A DNA stretch of 64,000 nt, taken from NCBI GenBank assembly GCA_946997485.1, contig CAMPVF010000002.1, forward strand, positions 1 to 64,000, read 5' to 3'. Below, piece by piece: positions 8,053-15,313 of this stretch. Each line of letters begins with the position of its first letter. Positions within the stretch are counted from its first letter, which is position 1. The notes beneath the pieces were generated by a model. It was not told the origin of the DNA. It saw only the letters and a list, made by a program, of their open reading frames with translations, and did not search any database. This stretch comes from an uncultured Atopobium sp. (GTDB lineage Bacteria > Actinomycetota > Coriobacteriia > Coriobacteriales > Atopobiaceae). A program made the translations under genes and the position numbers.

Positions 8053-9417
8053 ATGGCAACGGCAACACTACATACGCAACAAGTGAAAAAGTCGCTACCT
8101 GCACTGTTAGTAATTTTTGCATTTAGTATTGTAATGCTCCAAGCATTTAATCTGGTGTACCAAAATATTGGAAACGCGCTTGCTATGCCCGAGAGCGCGG
8201 CGCTTCTTACGGCTATTCCTGGTATTGTTCTTGGCATTGTGTGCATGCTTTATAGCACGCTATGCGATTTTATTCCACTTCGAGGCATGTCTATTTTTGG
8301 TGTATGCATTTTTGTGGTGGGTAGTCTTATCGGCTTTTTTGGCTCGTTCAATTTTTGGATTGTGCTTGTTGGCAGAATTATTCAAACTGCAGGCGGGCAG
8401 GTAGCCGGTTCGGTATTTTTAGTTACTACCGTTAAGTATCTGGACGATAAGGAAAAGCCCATCTACATTGGTATTTATGGTGCTGTTTACTACTTTGCAG
8501 CGGCGCTTGGCGCGGTAACTGGTGGTATTATCACCTCAATCGATTGGCGTTACTTGATTCTTATTCCTGTGGTGTCCGTTGTCTTTTTGCCTACGCTTAT
8601 CAAAAATCTGCCTAACGAAACAAGTACAACTCAAAAAATCGATGTGTTTGGTATTAGCATCTTTGGATTGTTTGCAGCCTTGCTCGTTATTTGGTTTTCG
8701 TATCCTTTTGTCGAAATAATTGGTGCGGCGCTCCTGTTTCTTGTTGTGTTTGGTTTTTACGTGGTACATGGCAAGCACCCCTTTATCGATGTTGCATTTC
8801 TTAAAAATGTTGGCTTTTTGCTCACCGTTCTTGTCATCTTTGGCGTGTGCTTCTTTAACTACTCGCTCATGCCACTGTTTAATACGGTTTGCTCTGAAGT
8901 TCACAAGATTTCGATTATCGATATTTCTCTTGCGTGCGGCGTTATTTCGCTCGTTGCCGCAGTGGTAGGGCTTATGTCAGGCAAGCTTGTTGGCGTGCTT
9001 GGGCGTGTGCCGTCTATTTACACCGCCATTGTGCTTATCGCAGTTGGCTTTATCGGATTTGCGCTGTTTATTAGTGCGGGTCTTGTGCTTCTTACCGTGT
9101 GTGCATCGCTTATTATTGCTGGTGGGTCACTAGGGTACACCGCATTGTACGACTGTGCAGCCGATACGCTCCCCACGGAAGAAAATGGCCGCGGTATGGG
9201 TATTTGTGACCTTATTCTCAACGTATCCGGTTCCATTGGCGTTGCTATTTATGCTGGATTGCTTATTAATCCTTCTTTGAAAGACATGCAGCTTGTGCCG
9301 GGTGTTGCAGCAGATTCTACTAGCTATGCAAACATTTGCTTGTTCTTTGCTGTGGTTGCTCTCATTACGCTTATTGTGTTTGCACTTTCGAAAAAGACCA
9401 TTACGAAGCGTGCGTAA
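8053..9417 (+). CDS. MFS transporter, probably nucleoside or ribose
   Basis: A 454-residue polytopic membrane protein with about 12-14 hydrophobic segments. The arrangement (GRIIQTAGGQVAGSVFLVTTVKY in the first half, a long cytoplasmic turn near residues 190-205) resembles the 14-segment DHA2-like drug/solute branch of the major facilitator superfamily. It starts five bases after the nucleoside hydrolase stop with AAAAGGAG upstream, so it is cotranscribed. Its operon suggests uptake of nucleosides or ribose. By family alone, efflux is also possible. Confidence 0.85.
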   Translation: MATATLHTQQVKKSLPALLVIFAFSIVMLQAFNLVYQNIGNALAMPESAALLTAIPGIVLGIVCMLYSTLCDFIPLRGMSIFGVCIFVVGSLIGFFGSFNFWIVLVGRIIQTAGGQVAGSVFLVTTVKYLDDKEKPIYIGIYGAVYYFAAALGAVTGGIITSIDWRYLILIPVVSVVFLPTLIKNLPNETSTTQKIDVFGISIFGLFAALLVIWFSYPFVEIIGAALLFLVVFGFYVVHGKHPFIDVAFLKNVGFLLTVLVIFGVCFFNYSLMPLFNTVCSEVHKISIIDISLACGVISLVAAVVGLMSGKLVGVLGRVPSIYTAIVLIAVGFIGFALFISAGLVLLTVCASLIIAGGSLGYTALYDCAADTLPTEENGRGMGICDLILNVSGSIGVAIYAGLLINPSLKDMQLVPGVAADSTSYANICLFFAVVALITLIVFALSKKTITKRA

Positions 9418-9790
9418 TAGCTATAGATTCGTTTTACGCTGCACGTTAACCTGTGCTTTAGTGCTTGCATTGGTCTGCGTTGTAGCCTGTGTTCTAACAT
9501 CGTTTTAACCTGCGCTGCCTTGCAAATTCCGCAAGGCAGCGCGTTTTTGTTGGACCCATCTTTACGTTTTGCGACAATGCTTGCGCCCGTGCTCGGGTGT
9601 TGCAAAATGCGACTACAACGCACTATGATGGAGATTTGCAAGGCAGTGCACCTATGGCTTGTTACCGCATGATGTGTTTGCATTTTGTTGCAAGTGGTTA
9701 ACTTACTAACTACCTTACATTTTGCTACCAAAAGTGATAGTTTATTAATTGGTTTAACTTATTTTCAGCAAGCGAGTTTTGAGGTATGGT
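9418..9790. other. 373-bp gap between the MFS gene and a secreted protein
   Basis: It holds the operon terminator at 9512-9547. Beyond it I see no gene. A weak promoter-like stretch (TTGCTA near 9724) precedes the small secreted protein. Confidence 0.5.
9512..9548 (+). terminator. terminator of the ribose/nucleoside operon
   Basis: A 12-bp perfect stem GCGCTGCCTTGC / GCAAGGCAGCGC with a 7-base loop (AAATTCC), followed by GTTTTTG. The same stem recurs at 12654-12684 beyond the surface-protein island. Confidence 0.9.
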
Positions 9791-10135
9791 ATGTCTGCAA
9801 AAAACATCCAATCACACAACTATTCCGTGCTCCGAGCGCAGGGTATTAAACGTTCTATTATGGGATCCGCGCTTTTAGCGGGGCTCGCATCAACTGCCCT
9901 TTTGTACCCTCAAGCTGCATTGGCACAAGATGCAGCCCCTGCATCAAATAATTCGCATCTTTCAATTTCTATTGGTACTGTTCCTGCAGGTACAATTCCC
10001 GTACCCGTAAAATCGGTCGGGGGGGGGCAGGTTTCATTAGCTAAAAACCCTGTTTTACCTGATGTGGAACCCAAAGTTCGTAAATTAGAGTCTACTTTTT
10101 TGGACAGTGATTTTACTCATTGTAGAGATGGATGA
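9791..10135 (+). CDS. small secreted protein with a G9 tract
   Basis: The 114-residue product starts MSAKNIQ, has a basic segment then a hydrophobic core (GSALLAGLASTALL) and a likely signal-peptidase site after AALA, leaving about 65 mature residues. No family is recognised. Nine consecutive G (10019-10027) encode a Gly-Gly-Gly. Loss or gain of one G brings a stop within a few codons, so length changes would switch the protein to a truncated form. It ends 16 bases before the large LRR protein, suggesting coupling. It could instead be a truncated relative of such surface proteins. Confidence 0.55.
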   Translation: MSAKNIQSHNYSVLRAQGIKRSIMGSALLAGLASTALLYPQAALAQDAAPASNNSHLSISIGTVPAGTIPVPVKSVGGGQVSLAKNPVLPDVEPKVRKLESTFLDSDFTHCRDG

Positions 10136-10151
10136 TTAGAGGTTGATTATT

Positions 10152-12500
10152 ATGGAGAGTAGTAAGAAGAAGCGTAATTCGGTTTTGCCGATTATTGTTA
10201 GCGTTGGGATTGCAACTTCAATGGGTGTTGTTGCAAATAGTACGCCTGAGGTAGCGTACGCGAGCAGCAATGCTGCTGCTTCTGCTTCTACTTCTACTGC
10301 TACTACGTACGCAGATCGAAGCAGTTCCGAGGATGACGAGAATCAAGTTATTGAATTCAAAGATCCAGTTTTAAAAAGCAAACTGCTTAAAGTTATGAAA
10401 GAAAAAAATATTATTGCTAGTGATGCTACAGATATTACAATTGCTAATGCTGAGAAGTTGAAGGAGGCAAACTTACGCAATTGGAGTGTTGATAGTCTGG
10501 ACGATAGTAATACTATTCATGATTTGACAGGGCTTGAACACTTTACGGAACTAGTATACCTTAATTTCTCTGGTAATAATGTTTCTGATTTGAAGCCGTT
10601 GGAGAATTTAACGAGCCTAGAAGAACTTTATTTCTCTAATAATAAGGTTTCTGATTTGACTCCGTTGGAGAATTTGTTCCTAAAATCCCTTGATTTCTCT
10701 GGTAATCAGGTTTCTGATTTGACTCCGTTGGGGGTTTTGGATAGCCTAGAAGACCTTTTTTTCACTGATAATAAGGTTTCTAAGTTGGATACGCTGCAGT
10801 ATTTGCATAGCCTAAAAACCCTTGATTTCTCTCGTAATCAGGTTTCTGATTTGACTTCGTTGGAGAATTTAAAGAGCCTAAAAGAACTTATTTTCATTGG
10901 TAATCAGGTTTCTGATTTGAGTCCGTTGGAGAATTTGAAGAAACTAGACACCCTTAAAATGGGTAATCAAACTATTACTATTGACTCTAATGATAAGGAA
11001 ACTACGCTACCTGTTTCTGATGTTACGTTTACTATTCAAGGTGAAGAAGGTAACAGTATTGGCAGCATTACTGATGATGTATTTACTCTTAGCAAGGATC
11101 TACCGTATTCCGGTACTATATCTATCAAATTTCAGCACGACAATATTCAAATCGGCAGCGCTACCTCTAACTACACTGGAATTATAACATTAAACCTTAA
11201 TGTTCCTAAGACTGATAATGGTGTTACGACTTGGGTTATTAAAGCCAAGATGAAGTATGAGGCGGATCCAAAGCTTGCTTATCAACAAAAGCAACAAGTA
11301 ACAGCCGCTAAAGATGGTACGAAAAAAGAGTATGCAGATGGAAGCGATCCAGTAGAAGTTTCTGCCCAAGACGGTTTAACTAAGGTTGGTAATGTTAATA
11401 AAACAACAACAACGATTCCGTTTAAGACTACTTATGTTGCAGACAATACTTTAGATTATAAAAAGCAAGAAGACAAAACTGCTGGCCAAAACGGTTCTAA
11501 GACGGTTACGACTACTTACAAAGTAAATTCTGATACGGGTCTTACAACAGATGTAGAAAATACTAAAGAGGATAAAGTTGATCCAACGGATCATGTAGTA
11601 AGGGTTGGTAATAAGCAAGTTACTCATGAGGGTAATAAGACTATTACCACTACGTATGATGTTGTTCCTGCAACGGGTAATTTAATTAACCCGAAAAAGA
11701 AGACGTCGATGCCCGCCGATACACTTGTTGGCTCAACAAAAACCGAAGTGCTCCACGGTGTAATGAAGTATGAGGCCGACGAAACGCTTCCGTATAATAC
11801 GCAAAAGAAGATTTCAGATCCTGTTGACGGGAAACGAGTAACAAAGTCCAATGGCGTATTCAAAAACGGTGTGTGGGTTGAAGGCACACCGAGCGTTAAT
11901 GAAACTGCAGCTCAGGATGGGCTTACTAAGGTGGGGAATAAAGAAGTTATCAATAATGCCGACGGGTCTGTTACAACAAATGTATACGAGGTGAATCCAA
12001 CAACAGGTGCGCTCTCCAATTCAAAAACAACAGTTACACCTGCGCCGTCGCGCGCTGATGGAGAGGCGATAGAGCCACAATTTGCTGCAATGTACCGCCT
12101 GTATAACCCCTACACGCACGAGCACCTGTTTACGACTGACGCTGCCGAGAAGGACAACCTTGTTTCCCTTGGTTGGAACTTTGAGAATGTTACTGGCAAG
12201 GTATATATGCATGGCGAGAAAGGTGGTGTATACCGTCTGTACAATCCAACCACAGGTGAACACCACTACACCACCAAGGAAGACGAGCTTGCAAAATGCG
12301 TAAAGGCTGGTTGGAGAAACGAGGGTGTGAAATTCTTTAGCGTGCTGGATGCCGACAAACAAACGGTCGGCATGGTAAGCATGTACAACCTGTATGAGAA
12401 AAAGTTCTACCACCACTACACGTCTGACCCAGATGAGATTGCCAAAATGGTGAAAGACGGATGGCGCAAAGAGGAAATAAAGTGGTACGCCGCTAAGTAG
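10152..12500 (+). CDS. leucine-rich-repeat surface protein with C-terminal DUF5648-like domain
   Basis: The 782-residue exported protein has a signal peptide (residues 1-38, cleavage near YA-SS) and a Ser/Ala linker. Residues 124-270 carry six to seven internalin-like 22-residue leucine-rich repeats (pattern LxxLxFSxNxVSDLTPLENL). An Ig-like stretch follows. Residues 340-610 hold repeated VGNKxV...ITTTYxVxPxTG units resembling G5/E-type stalk repeats. The C-terminal ~150 residues are three copies of a YRLYNPxTxEHxYT...GW unit (DUF5648-like). There is no LPxTG sortase signal, so attachment may be by the C-terminal domain. It is AT-richer than its neighbours, especially in the repeats, which suggests acquisition. 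An adhesin role is inferred. The ATG follows AGAGG; a TTG at 10143 is less likely. Confidence 0.88.
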   Translation: MESSKKKRNSVLPIIVSVGIATSMGVVANSTPEVAYASSNAAASASTSTATTYADRSSSEDDENQVIEFKDPVLKSKLLKVMKEKNIIASDATDITIANAEKLKEANLRNWSVDSLDDSNTIHDLTGLEHFTELVYLNFSGNNVSDLKPLENLTSLEELYFSNNKVSDLTPLENLFLKSLDFSGNQVSDLTPLGVLDSLEDLFFTDNKVSKLDTLQYLHSLKTLDFSRNQVSDLTSLENLKSLKELIFIGNQVSDLSPLENLKKLDTLKMGNQTITIDSNDKETTLPVSDVTFTIQGEEGNSIGSITDDVFTLSKDLPYSGTISIKFQHDNIQIGSATSNYTGIITLNLNVPKTDNGVTTWVIKAKMKYEADPKLAYQQKQQVTAAKDGTKKEYADGSDPVEVSAQDGLTKVGNVNKTTTTIPFKTTYVADNTLDYKKQEDKTAGQNGSKTVTTTYKVNSDTGLTTDVENTKEDKVDPTDHVVRVGNKQVTHEGNKTITTTYDVVPATGNLINPKKKTSMPADTLVGSTKTEVLHGVMKYEADETLPYNTQKKISDPVDGKRVTKSNGVFKNGVWVEGTPSVNETAAQDGLTKVGNKEVINNADGSVTTNVYEVNPTTGALSNSKTTVTPAPSRADGEAIEPQFAAMYRLYNPYTHEHLFTTDAAEKDNLVSLGWNFENVTGKVYMHGEKGGVYRLYNPTTGEHHYTTKEDELAKCVKAGWRNEGVKFFSVLDADKQTVGMVSMYNLYEKKFYHHYTSDPDEIAKMVKDGWRKEEIKWYAAK

Positions 12501-12517
12501 GTACCATTACTTGTAAA

Positions 12518-12600
12518 CACAAACGGGCAGACGCTCTGTTGTGGCGAAGTGCGCTTGCGCGAAACTTCGCCACAACAAAGCTCTCAGCTGCCCATTTGTG
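12518..12600. repeat. nested inverted repeat able to form a cruciform
   Basis: The outer arms CACAAACGGGCAG and CTGCCCATTTGTG (12518-12530, 12588-12600; one G-T) enclose inner arms TTGTGGCGAAGT and ACTTCGCCACAA (12539-12550, 12564-12575, perfect). A GCGC/GCGC mini-stem lies in the loop. No T run follows. It could be a small mobile relic or an mRNA 3'-end structure. Confidence 0.8.
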
Positions 12601-12653
12601 TATCTCACTTACGTTCCATATCGCCAATACAAGAAGTCTGAAGAGCAATGAGT

Positions 12654-12690
12654 GCGCTGCCTTGCAAACCCCGCAAGGCAGCGCGTTTTT
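12654..12690 (+). terminator. terminator of the surface-protein gene
   Basis: The stem GCGCTGCCTTGC / GCAAGGCAGCGC is identical to that at 9512, with loop AAACCCC and GTTTTTG. It should end transcription from the LRR protein gene. Confidence 0.9.
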
Positions 12691-12716
12691 GTGGAGTTGT
12701 GCGCGGCTGGGCGGGC

Positions 12717-12751
12717 GGGCGTTACTAAATTTTTAGTAACGCCCATATAAT
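12717..12751. promoter_or_regulatory. perfect dyad overlapping a promoter region
   Basis: GGGCGTTACTAAA and TTTAGTAACGCCC (12717-12729, 12732-12744) are perfectly complementary with only two central bases, which suits a protein-binding site better than an RNA hairpin. A consensus TATAAT lies at 12746-12751, and the dyad covers its -35 zone, where no consensus box exists. Control by a dimeric regulator is inferred. Confidence 0.6.
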
Positions 12752-12833
12752 GGTGTAAAATCGCGGAACAGGAAAAGAGTCAAGTGCCCTTCCCTTAGCT
12801 AAAATTTATTTTTGTACTAAAAAAATAAAAAAA

Positions 12834-12861
12834 GGAGGAAAAACAACAGTGTTCTACTAAC
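12834..12861 (+). other. consensus ribosome site before a three-codon frame
   Basis: An A-rich run with AAAGGAGG is followed by GTG TTC TAC TAA at 12850-12861. The ribosome site is as good as any in the window, but the only frame it can serve in this spacing is Met-Phe-Tyr. It may be a leader mini-frame or the remains of a lost gene. Confidence 0.4.
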
Positions 12862-12921
12862 CTTTGAAATTAACGGATTGTTTCTTATGCGTAATGTGCA
12901 TGAGTTTAGGTGTTTTGTTGG

Positions 12922-12950
12922 TTGACACTAGGGTGGGTATATTTTAGAAT
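12922..12950 (+). promoter_or_regulatory. promoter of the histidine-rich/ABC operon
   Basis: TTGACA (12922-12927) and TAGAAT (12945-12950) are separated by 17 bases, which is near consensus for the housekeeping sigma factor. Transcription would start near 12957, about 150 bases before the first gene. Confidence 0.75.
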
Positions 12951-12952
12951 AG

Positions 12953-13105
12953 CGCCAGACAGCCCCGCACGTGAGTTTGGTATGTCCGTTCTGCATAGTT
13001 GCACGGCATAGATGCTCGGCATGGTTGCACGGCATGCCCGTACAATGCGGTTTTGCTGGCTGTTCATTATGCGCAGGCGCGCATGCTTTTAAGGAGGTGA
13101 TTGCC
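12953..13105 (+). promoter_or_regulatory. structured leader of the ABC operon
   Basis: About 150 untranslated bases contain a GGCATG/CATGCC hairpin (13018-13023, 13033-13038). Two competing closures are possible: ACAGCC at 12959 with GGCTGT at 13059, and GCCAG at 12953 with CTGGC at 13056. A 17-base near-exact direct repeat (GCATAGTTGCACGGCAT, 12993 and 13019) is also present. The AAGGAGGTGA ribosome site is at 13091-13100. It may be a cis-acting RNA sensor; no known riboswitch class was recognised. Confidence 0.4.
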
Positions 13106-13285
13106 GTGGAACATCATAGTAGTAGCCATAGTCATAGTCATACTGCTCAAACCACGAGTAGCGACTCTTACTGTAGTGGCATATGCAGCGATAGCAGCAC
13201 ATATCACGTAGCTGCAAACGCTTTTGTTACTGGTAATGTAGTCGGCAATCACCATCAGTTATCGTGCGCGCATTCAAATAGCTAA
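13106..13285 (+). CDS. small histidine-rich protein
   Basis: A 59-residue product begins at a GTG five bases after a consensus AAGGAGGTGA site. It has nine His (HH, then an HSHSH run at the start, HH near the end) and three Cys, including CSGIC. It is otherwise Ser/Thr-rich with no hydrophobic export signal. Such composition suggests metal binding, although the family is unrecognised. It is the first gene of the transcript that leads into the ABC permease and ATPase. A longer frame from 12971 lacks a ribosome site and is rejected. Confidence 0.6.
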   Translation: MEHHSSSHSHSHTAQTTSSDSYCSGICSDSSTYHVAANAFVTGNVVGNHHQLSCAHSNS

Positions 13286-13429
13286 CGCAAATGGCTAACG
13301 TACTCTTGCAAGTTACATGCTCATTCGCGTCATACGTTTCGCACGGCGCCATACGCACGGCGCTGCAGCGTTTTCATGATTAACTGTGGTGATCTCCAAC
13401 GGTAACGACAACTCGTTTACGGGGGTACC

Positions 13430-15178
13430 ATGAGATTACTTTCCACACCAAACCACGTAAGCACACCTACAAATGCACGTACGGCCACACGCGTGTGGTC
13501 AGACGTTGTTGTGTGCGTAGGAATTTTTGCGCTTTTTGGCCTTACGGCATTTTTGCTGCAATGTACAACGCAGCCAATTGGTCCTCAGGGCATACCATCA
13601 ACGGTTTCAACAGATATTGTCAATCTGCCATATTACACGCTGCGCTCGGTGTTTCGCATGTTTGTTGCGCTTATCGCCTCGCTTGTATTTACCATTCTAT
13701 ATGGTTCACTCGCAGCTCATAGTTCGACTTTAGGCAAAATTCTTATTCCTTTGCTCGACATATTGCAGTCGGTACCCATTTTAGGGTTTTTGTCGGCAAC
13801 GGTAAGCATTTGGCTTGTACTGTTTCCAGAATCGATGCTTGGCGTCGAAGCGGCTTCGATGTTCGCTATTTTTACTAGTCAAGCATGGAATATGACGTTT
13901 TCGTTTTATCACTCGTTGCAAAGCGAACCAAAAGAGCTTGAAGAAGCTGCACGCAGTTTGCGCCTTACGCACTGGCAGCGCTTTTGGGTGCTCAGCATGC
14001 CAAATGCCGCTATTGCGCTGTTGTGGAATTGCATGATGAGTGTTGGGGGAGGCTGGTTTTTCCTTACAGCATCCGAGATGATTTCGGTAAACAACAACAC
14101 CTATGCGCTTCCTGGTATTGGCAGCTTTGTTGCACAATCAGCGGCCGAGCAAAAACTTGATAACATTTGGTGGGCTATTCTCGCTATGGTGATAGTTGTT
14201 ATTGCGATTGACTTTTTAGTGTGGAAACCCTTTCTTGCCTGGGCAGAAAAATTCCGCATTACGCAAAGTGCTTCAGTTGATGAGCGTCATAGCGCTATCC
14301 TCACGCTTATTCGTCATTCTCATGCCGATGAAGTGCTGCGCGCGCTCATGGCGCCGTTGCGCGCATGGCTCGATAGGCTTACCCGCATATTTGGCATTAC
14401 GGGCGCAAGCTCCAAACCTGCTGCAGCTCACCTTCGCGTGATTGATATGATTATTATTGCCGCTGCATGTGTGCTTATAGGAGTATTTGCCGTTAACTTG
14501 TTGTACGTTGTAGCAACGTCTGTTGGCCTTTTTGAATTTGCCTACGCCGGCATGCTCGGCGCGCTTACCTTTGTGCGTGTTGCGCTGCTTGTTGTAGTGA
14601 GTTCGCTTATTTGGGTTCCTATTGGCGTGTGCATTGGCATGAACCCAAAAATTTCGCGTATTGCCCAGCCAATTGTCCAAATATGTGCAAGTTTTCCTGC
14701 TAATTTTATTTTTCCATTTGCTATGGCGTGGTTTATGGCATGGCACATCGATTTAAGCATTGGCAGCATTATCCTTATGGCACTTGGCACCCAGTGGTAC
14801 ATCTTATTTAACGTTATTGCAGGTGCAAGTGCTATTCCTGATGATTTGCGTCAAATGGCAACAAGTTTCCAACTGCCGCTCAGCATGCGCTGGAAAACGC
14901 TTATTTTGCCGGCTATTTTTGGTGCCTGGTGCACCGGTGCGCTCACAGCGGCAGGTGGCGCGTGGAATGCGTCGATAGTTGCCGAAATTGTTGAATTTGG
15001 TGCATTTCATATGGAAACGCAAGGTCTTGGTGCTTATATTACTGCAGCTACTACAGTGGGCGACGGTGCTAAAACGCTCGTTGGGGTAACAGTTATGAGT
15101 TTGATTGTTGTTGTAAGCAACAGGCTCATTTGGACGCCACTTCAGCGTCTCGCCGAAAAACGATACGTTATCAGTTAA
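13430..15178 (+). CDS. ABC transporter permease, duplicated
   Basis: The 582-residue membrane protein contains two tandem binding-protein-dependent permease domains (about 60-290 and 330-575), each with roughly six membrane helices and an EAA-type loop (EPKELEEAARSLRLTHWQRF in the first, IPDDLRQMATSFQLP in the second). This matches the ABC-type anion transport permeases described as duplicated (related to nitrate/taurine systems). It is followed by its ATPase. No substrate-binding protein is encoded nearby, which is unusual for an importer of this class. The substrate is unknown; the adjacent histidine-rich protein hints at a metal or metal complex. Confidence 0.88.
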   Translation: MRLLSTPNHVSTPTNARTATRVWSDVVVCVGIFALFGLTAFLLQCTTQPIGPQGIPSTVSTDIVNLPYYTLRSVFRMFVALIASLVFTILYGSLAAHSSTLGKILIPLLDILQSVPILGFLSATVSIWLVLFPESMLGVEAASMFAIFTSQAWNMTFSFYHSLQSEPKELEEAARSLRLTHWQRFWVLSMPNAAIALLWNCMMSVGGGWFFLTASEMISVNNNTYALPGIGSFVAQSAAEQKLDNIWWAILAMVIVVIAIDFLVWKPFLAWAEKFRITQSASVDERHSAILTLIRHSHADEVLRALMAPLRAWLDRLTRIFGITGASSKPAAAHLRVIDMIIIAAACVLIGVFAVNLLYVVATSVGLFEFAYAGMLGALTFVRVALLVVVSSLIWVPIGVCIGMNPKISRIAQPIVQICASFPANFIFPFAMAWFMAWHIDLSIGSIILMALGTQWYILFNVIAGASAIPDDLRQMATSFQLPLSMRWKTLILPAIFGAWCTGALTAAGGAWNASIVAEIVEFGAFHMETQGLGAYITAATTVGDGAKTLVGVTVMSLIVVVSNRLIWTPLQRLAEKRYVIS

Positions 15179-15313
15179 GTCTTTCATTCCGTTTGTTTGT
15201 GCCGCAACCACAAGCTCTCAATCTTGAGTGAAAAACGCGTGTCGGCACACGGTACTATTCGTTTGGCTGCCTGCTATGCTGCTCGTAGCCGTCTTGTAAG
15301 GCAGGTGCTTAGT

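Larger units (their letters stand above)
12501..13105. other. 605-bp control region between surface protein and ABC operon
   Basis: It contains no sizeable gene but an unusual density of signals: a nested inverted repeat (12518-12600), a terminator (12654-12690), a perfect dyad next to a TATAAT (12717-12751), a strong ribosome site before a three-codon frame (12834-12861), a good promoter (12922-12950) and a leader with hairpins and a 17-bp direct repeat (12953-13105). Confidence 0.75.

Noticed and set aside
12971..13105. N-terminal extension of the histidine-rich protein
   Set aside because: No ribosome site at 12971, whereas a consensus site precedes the GTG at 13106; the upstream part is better read as leader RNA.
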